Below, piece after piece: positions 60,996 through 64,000 of a stretch of 64,000 nucleotides of DNA; within the stretch, counting starts at the first letter, position 1, and each line of letters opens with the position of its first letter. Location of the stretch: positions 1-64,000 of the forward strand of contig DATGIL010000098.1 of NCBI GenBank assembly GCA_035295745.1. Reading direction: 5' to 3'. A program made the position numbers and the translations under genes. This stretch comes from JAIQFL01 sp035295745. Lineage in GTDB: Bacteria; Acidobacteriota; Terriglobia; Bryobacterales; Bryobacteraceae. Below the pieces are notes generated by a model. It was given only the letters and a program-made list of their open reading frames with translations. It made no database searches and had not been told where the DNA came from.

Positions 60996-63077
60996 CTACC
61001 CCGCAACCAGACTTCGTGCCGCCGTCACGGGGCCGGTCGAAGCCCTCCGCAATGGGCACACCGCGCCGAGTTTGCGGTACTCGCGGTGCACCGCCGATTC
61101 CACATGCGCCGACTTCATCACCCCGCCATCTTCCAGCGCCAGCACGGAAGCATGCAGCGCCGCGTTGCGGATCTGCCCGCCGCTCAGCAGGCAGCGGCCC
61201 GAAATTTCGGTCAGCAGCGAGGCATCTATCTCATGTCCCTCTGGAAGGTGCATTTGCCAGATGCTCCAACGCTCCGCGGCGTCCGGCGGCCGGAACTCGA
61301 TTACCAGGTCCATGCGGCGTTGGAAGGCATTGTCGATACGATCGACGGCGTTGGTCGTCACCAACAGAATGCCTTCGAACGATTCCAGCCGTTGCAGCAG
61401 ATAGTTGGTTTCCAGGTTGGCGTAGCGATCGTTGGACGTGTGTACATTGGTACGCTGCGTCAGGAGCGCGTCGCCTTCGTCCAACAGCAAAATCACATCC
61501 AGTTCCTCAGCGCGCGCAAACACCTGGTCCAGATTCTTCTCGGTCTCGCCAATGTACTTGTTCACTACCGCCGAAAGGTCGAGGCGGTACAGTTCCATCT
61601 CCAGTTCGGAAGCCAGCAACTGCGCGGCGAGCGTCTTCCCCGTACCGCTCGGTCCGGTAAACAAAGCCCGAACTCCCGCGTTCCGATCCGCCTTGAGCGC
61701 GGCGCTGGTCCACGCATGCAGCCGCTCGCGGTAGCGGCAGCGGCTCTCCAGATTGAACAACTCGCCCAGCGTCTGCGAGGTCACGGCGAGCTGATCCCAG
61801 CCGCCCGACGTATTGACCCGCCGCGCCAGCGTTTCCAGCGTCTGCCGGCTCAGCGCTCGGCAGGCACGCTGCACGTCCGCCGAGTTCACTGCCTCCCTCA
61901 CCTCCACCGCGGCATACGAAACGGCCAGCCTCGCGGTCCGCCGGATGTTGCCGCTACTCAAGCGGAATCGCTCGCTGATGAAGTCCAGTTCGCCAGGGTC
62001 GTCGAGCGACAGTGCCTCCGCCCAGTGCCTCCGCCGCGAGCTCACGTCGGGCATTGCGAGGCTCAAAGTCAGCGCCCGCTCCACCGCCACACCAGTGACG
62101 CCTCCGTGCTTCTCCAGCACCACGCCGACGGGGCCCCGGTAACCCGACAGGTCCGGCAGCGTCGCAGTCTCGCCGACGCCAGGCTCCGACACCAGCACCG
62201 GAAATGCGTTCAGCAGCGTTGCCAGCGGACCCACGATCCGCCAACGCTCGTCCTCCGCCTTGCTCAATCCTTTGACTTCCAGCACCCCGCGGCTCATCCG
62301 GGCCGCGATCGACGCGAGCAGGCTCCGCCGTCCATTGTGCTGCGGTCCACGGACAATCACCGCCCGCAATTCACCCGACGCAAACAGTCCTGGAAGTGCG
62401 TTCGCCTGACGGGCGATCTCCTCCGGCAGGATCAAGCTGTCGAGTTCCGGCAACCCCTCTACCGGCTTGAATTGGCACCACGCGCCGATCTTGCCGGCGC
62501 GGTCGCCGCGCATCGCATCCCACAACGGCGTCGGCACCGAAAGGGCGCGGCCCGATCGCGGCGCATCGGTGTTATTCACCTCGATGATGCCCAACTCTTG
62601 CATGCGCCGCAGGCTCGAGCGGATACTGTCGTCGGTACCGAACCACGAATGCAGCAGGCCCTGCGTGGGACGTGGCTGCGCATTGATGCCCTGCAGGTAT
62701 TCGAAGAGGAATCCGAAGCGCGCGTCCTCTTCCACCAGCCCTATGGTCAGCAGCAGAATCAACCCGGTCCGGTCAAGATCTCCCGCGTCGCAAAGTGCCC
62801 GCAACGGCAGGTGGTCCTCAGTCTCCAGCTCCCACGCCGCCAGTGCCTCCACCCACCACTGGCAAGCCTCCGCCGTGGAATTCTCTCCGGGAGCGCGTCC
62901 GGCCAGCTCGTTGCCATACCCCGCCAGAAACGGGAACTGCGTCACCGCCGTCTGCCAGGAACCGAGCGATCGTGAGACCTGCTCGATGGCATTCAAGACC
63001 GCCAGGTAGAAGCACAGCTTGAAATGATTGGCCGGCGTTGGCGCGAGATCGGCAAATGCGTTGGTGGGCGGCTGCAT
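60996..63077 (-). CDS. eCIS AAA+ ATPase (Afp15-like)
   Basis: The 693-residue protein has an N-terminal winged-helix-like region and a C-terminal AAA+ domain with Walker A FTGPSGTGKT, Walker B VILLLDEGDALL, sensor-1 LVTTNAVDRID and arginine finger AFQRRMDL. This matches the ATPase conserved in nearly all extracellular contractile injection loci, which is needed for assembly. ATG 63077 has no Shine-Dalgarno and would lie about 6 nt after the inferred sigma-54 start site, so it may be leaderless. Confidence 0.9.
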   Translation of the reverse strand: MQPPTNAFADLAPTPANHFKLCFYLAVLNAIEQVSRSLGSWQTAVTQFPFLAGYGNELAGRAPGENSTAEACQWWVEALAAWELETEDHLPLRALCDAGDLDRTGLILLLTIGLVEEDARFGFLFEYLQGINAQPRPTQGLLHSWFGTDDSIRSSLRRMQELGIIEVNNTDAPRSGRALSVPTPLWDAMRGDRAGKIGAWCQFKPVEGLPELDSLILPEEIARQANALPGLFASGELRAVIVRGPQHNGRRSLLASIAARMSRGVLEVKGLSKAEDERWRIVGPLATLLNAFPVLVSEPGVGETATLPDLSGYRGPVGVVLEKHGGVTGVAVERALTLSLAMPDVSSRRRHWAEALSLDDPGELDFISERFRLSSGNIRRTARLAVSYAAVEVREAVNSADVQRACRALSRQTLETLARRVNTSGGWDQLAVTSQTLGELFNLESRCRYRERLHAWTSAALKADRNAGVRALFTGPSGTGKTLAAQLLASELEMELYRLDLSAVVNKYIGETEKNLDQVFARAEELDVILLLDEGDALLTQRTNVHTSNDRYANLETNYLLQRLESFEGILLVTTNAVDRIDNAFQRRMDLVIEFRPPDAAERWSIWQMHLPEGHEIDASLLTEISGRCLLSGGQIRNAALHASVLALEDGGVMKSAHVESAVHREYRKLGAVCPLRRASTGPVTAARSLVAG

Positions 63078-63093
63078 GTTGCGGCACCATCAC

Positions 63094-63109
63094 AGCACGA
63101 GCCGAACCA
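63094..63109 (-). promoter_or_regulatory. Sigma-54-type promoter of operon A
   Basis: On the minus strand TGGTTCGGCTCGTGCT keeps the GG-N10-GC spacing of -24/-12 promoters, with TGG and TGC at the core but a poorer match at the other positions. It would start transcription near 63083. It lies 61 bp downstream of the enhancer-like element at 63171-63199, nearly the same distance as at operon B. Confidence 0.4.
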
Positions 63110-63170
63110 AACCTCGTCCTATCTCAAAGCGTTGATTCTCAACCCGCGAAAACCGCGCCGTCTCGTCCAT

Positions 63171-63199
63171 GTAACCGGACGCCTGTTACGTGGTGTTAC
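63171..63199 (-). promoter_or_regulatory. Enhancer-like operator element, copy A
   Basis: The same GTAAC-N9-GTTAC-GTGRT-GTTAC layout as at 52198-52226 (here GTGGT in the spacer), with a different nine-base centre. It overlaps the last codons of the sigma-54 activator gene. Conservation of arms and spacing, but not of the centre, suggests a protein-bound site. Confidence 0.65.
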
Positions 63200-64000
63200 A
63201 CGCCGTACGCGCCCTCTCTGCCGGAATCGAGTATTTGACCATCTTGCGGTAGAGCGTCATGCGCGAGCACGACAGGATCCGCGCCGCCTCATTGCGATTC
63301 CATTCCGTCGATTTCAAAACACTCAGAATCTTGGACCGTTCGTCACCGTACGCCGGCTCCGTCGAACGCAGCATCTGTAGAATATTCGAAGGCAGATCGG
63401 CGACGCCCACCGTGCGCGAGGACGAAAGCACCAGCAACGACTCGAGCACATTGCGCATCTCGCGAATGTTTCCCGGCCAGTGGTAGCGCTGTAAGCGGCC
63501 CAGAAGATCGTCTTCGACCCGCCTCACCGGGACGTGGTGCCGCCGGCTGAGGTCGCCGACCATATGTTCTACCAGCTCCGGAATGTCGCCCAGCCTCTCG
63601 CGCAATGGCGGCAGTTCCAGCCGCACCACGTTGAGCCGGAAGTACAGATCCTCGCGGAACTTCTTCTCCTTCATGAGGGCTTCCAGATTCTGATTGGTAG
63701 CCGCCACCAGGCGCACCTCCACCGGACGGTCGACGTTGCTCCCCAGCCGTTGCACCACGCGGCTTTCAATCGCCCGCAGAATCTTTGCCTGCGCCGTGAG
63801 CGACATGTCTCCGATCTCGTCGAGAAACAGCACTCCCCCGGAGGCGTGCTGCAATTTACCCTCGCGCGCCACCGTCGCTCCCGTGTAGGCGCCCCGCTCG
63901 CAGCCGAACAGCTCGCTCTCCAGAAGTGCGTCCGGCACCGCGGCACAATTCAGCGCGACAAACGGACGATTGCTGGCGCGACTGTTGCGATGGATCAACT
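63186..64000 (-). CDS. Sigma-54-dependent activator (partial, 5' end off window)
   Basis: The visible 270 residues hold the central AAA+ domain from FVALNCAAVP, with GAYTGA (the sigma-54-contacting loop, normally GAFTGA), Walker B GGVLFLDEIGD, sensor-1 LVAATNQNL and the REDLYFRLN block, then a C-terminal Fis-type helix-turn-helix (NRNEAARILSCSRMTLYRKM). Walker A and the N-terminal sensory domain lie beyond the window. It is immediately upstream of the injection-system ATPase gene and in the same direction, so it likely controls that locus. The stop is TAA 63186-63188. Confidence 0.9.
   Translation of the reverse strand, partial: LIHRNSRASNRPFVALNCAAVPDALLESELFGCERGAYTGATVAREGKLQHASGGVLFLDEIGDMSLTAQAKILRAIESRVVQRLGSNVDRPVEVRLVAATNQNLEALMKEKKFREDLYFRLNVVRLELPPLRERLGDIPELVEHMVGDLSRRHHVPVRRVEDDLLGRLQRYHWPGNIREMRNVLESLLVLSSSRTVGVADLPSNILQMLRSTEPAYGDERSKILSVLKSTEWNRNEAARILSCSRMTLYRKMVKYSIPAERARTACNTT

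Noticed and set aside
61086..62975. 629-codon plus-strand frame opposite the ATPase gene
   Set aside because: Antisense of Walker A/B-bearing ATPase; a Gln/Arg/His-rich shadow.
22823..63077. Integrated prophage
   Set aside because: No head, portal, terminase, integrase or lysis genes, while DUF4157 proteins and the dedicated AAA+ ATPase mark an eCIS.
27100..63077. Type VI secretion system
   Set aside because: No TssJ/L/M membrane complex, TssB/C pair or ClpV; sheath is a single-chain phage/eCIS type.

Overview
The window looks like chromosomal DNA of a Gram-negative, GC-rich soil bacterium, most likely an acidobacterium of the Solibacter/Bryobacter kind. The reasons are a 1,186-residue Oar-like TonB-dependent receptor with a carboxypeptidase-regulatory N-terminal domain, a Tat-exported Gfo/Idh/MocA oxidoreductase, secreted proteins of a style common in that phylum, and palindrome-bearing intergenic repeats. 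The taxonomic call is inference; there is no rRNA in the window.

Positions 1-22150 hold ordinary chromosomal genes: a stress-protein group with two tiny membrane proteins, a Tat-type dehydrogenase, a sugar transporter, a methyltransferase, a membrane-bound spermidine-synthase-like protein, an alcohol dehydrogenase, an FtsB-like protein, cutA, a HAD phosphatase coupled to a degenerate histidine kinase, the TonB receptor, an ABC exporter, a cupin and an esterase-like phytase. Two repeat-rich intergenic stretches (about 7480-7800 and 22150-22830) lie among them. The second is a tandem duplication that captured the 3' ends of both flanking convergent genes.

Positions 22823-64000, all on the minus strand, form a large extracellular contractile injection system (eCIS) locus. 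In transcription order it starts with a sigma-54-dependent activator that runs off the window edge. Operon A (63077-52279) follows: AAA+ ATPase, a DUF4157 protein with an HNH-like C-terminus, a two-TM membrane protein, an unknown protein, and a second DUF4157 protein with a different nuclease-like C-terminus. Operon B (52086-22823) follows: DUF3467 protein, Pvc16-like tail terminator, an unknown protein, sheath, tube, a second sheath-like protein, a second tube, a LysM-type tube adaptor, a 55-residue protein, gpD-like hub, gpV-like spike, a protein with a C-terminal membrane segment, gp25, gpJ, gpI fused to a beta-propeller-like domain, two related unknown proteins, an IPT/Ig fibre-like protein, an outer-membrane beta-barrel protein, a tape-measure-type protein, and two large glycosyltransferase fusions. 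Most genes overlap or nearly touch, so translation is probably coupled.

The most striking observation is regulatory. Upstream of operon A and operon B there is the same 29-bp arrangement, GTAAC-N9-GTTAC-GTGRT-GTTAC. Each copy sits 60-61 bp upstream of a sigma-54 type GG-N10-GC promoter. With the adjacent activator gene this predicts one enhancer-binding switch firing both halves of the injection system. Other unusual points are the C-terminally membrane-anchored subunit in the usual PAAR position, an outer-membrane barrel inside the structural operon, and two DUF4157 proteins with distinct candidate nuclease tips.
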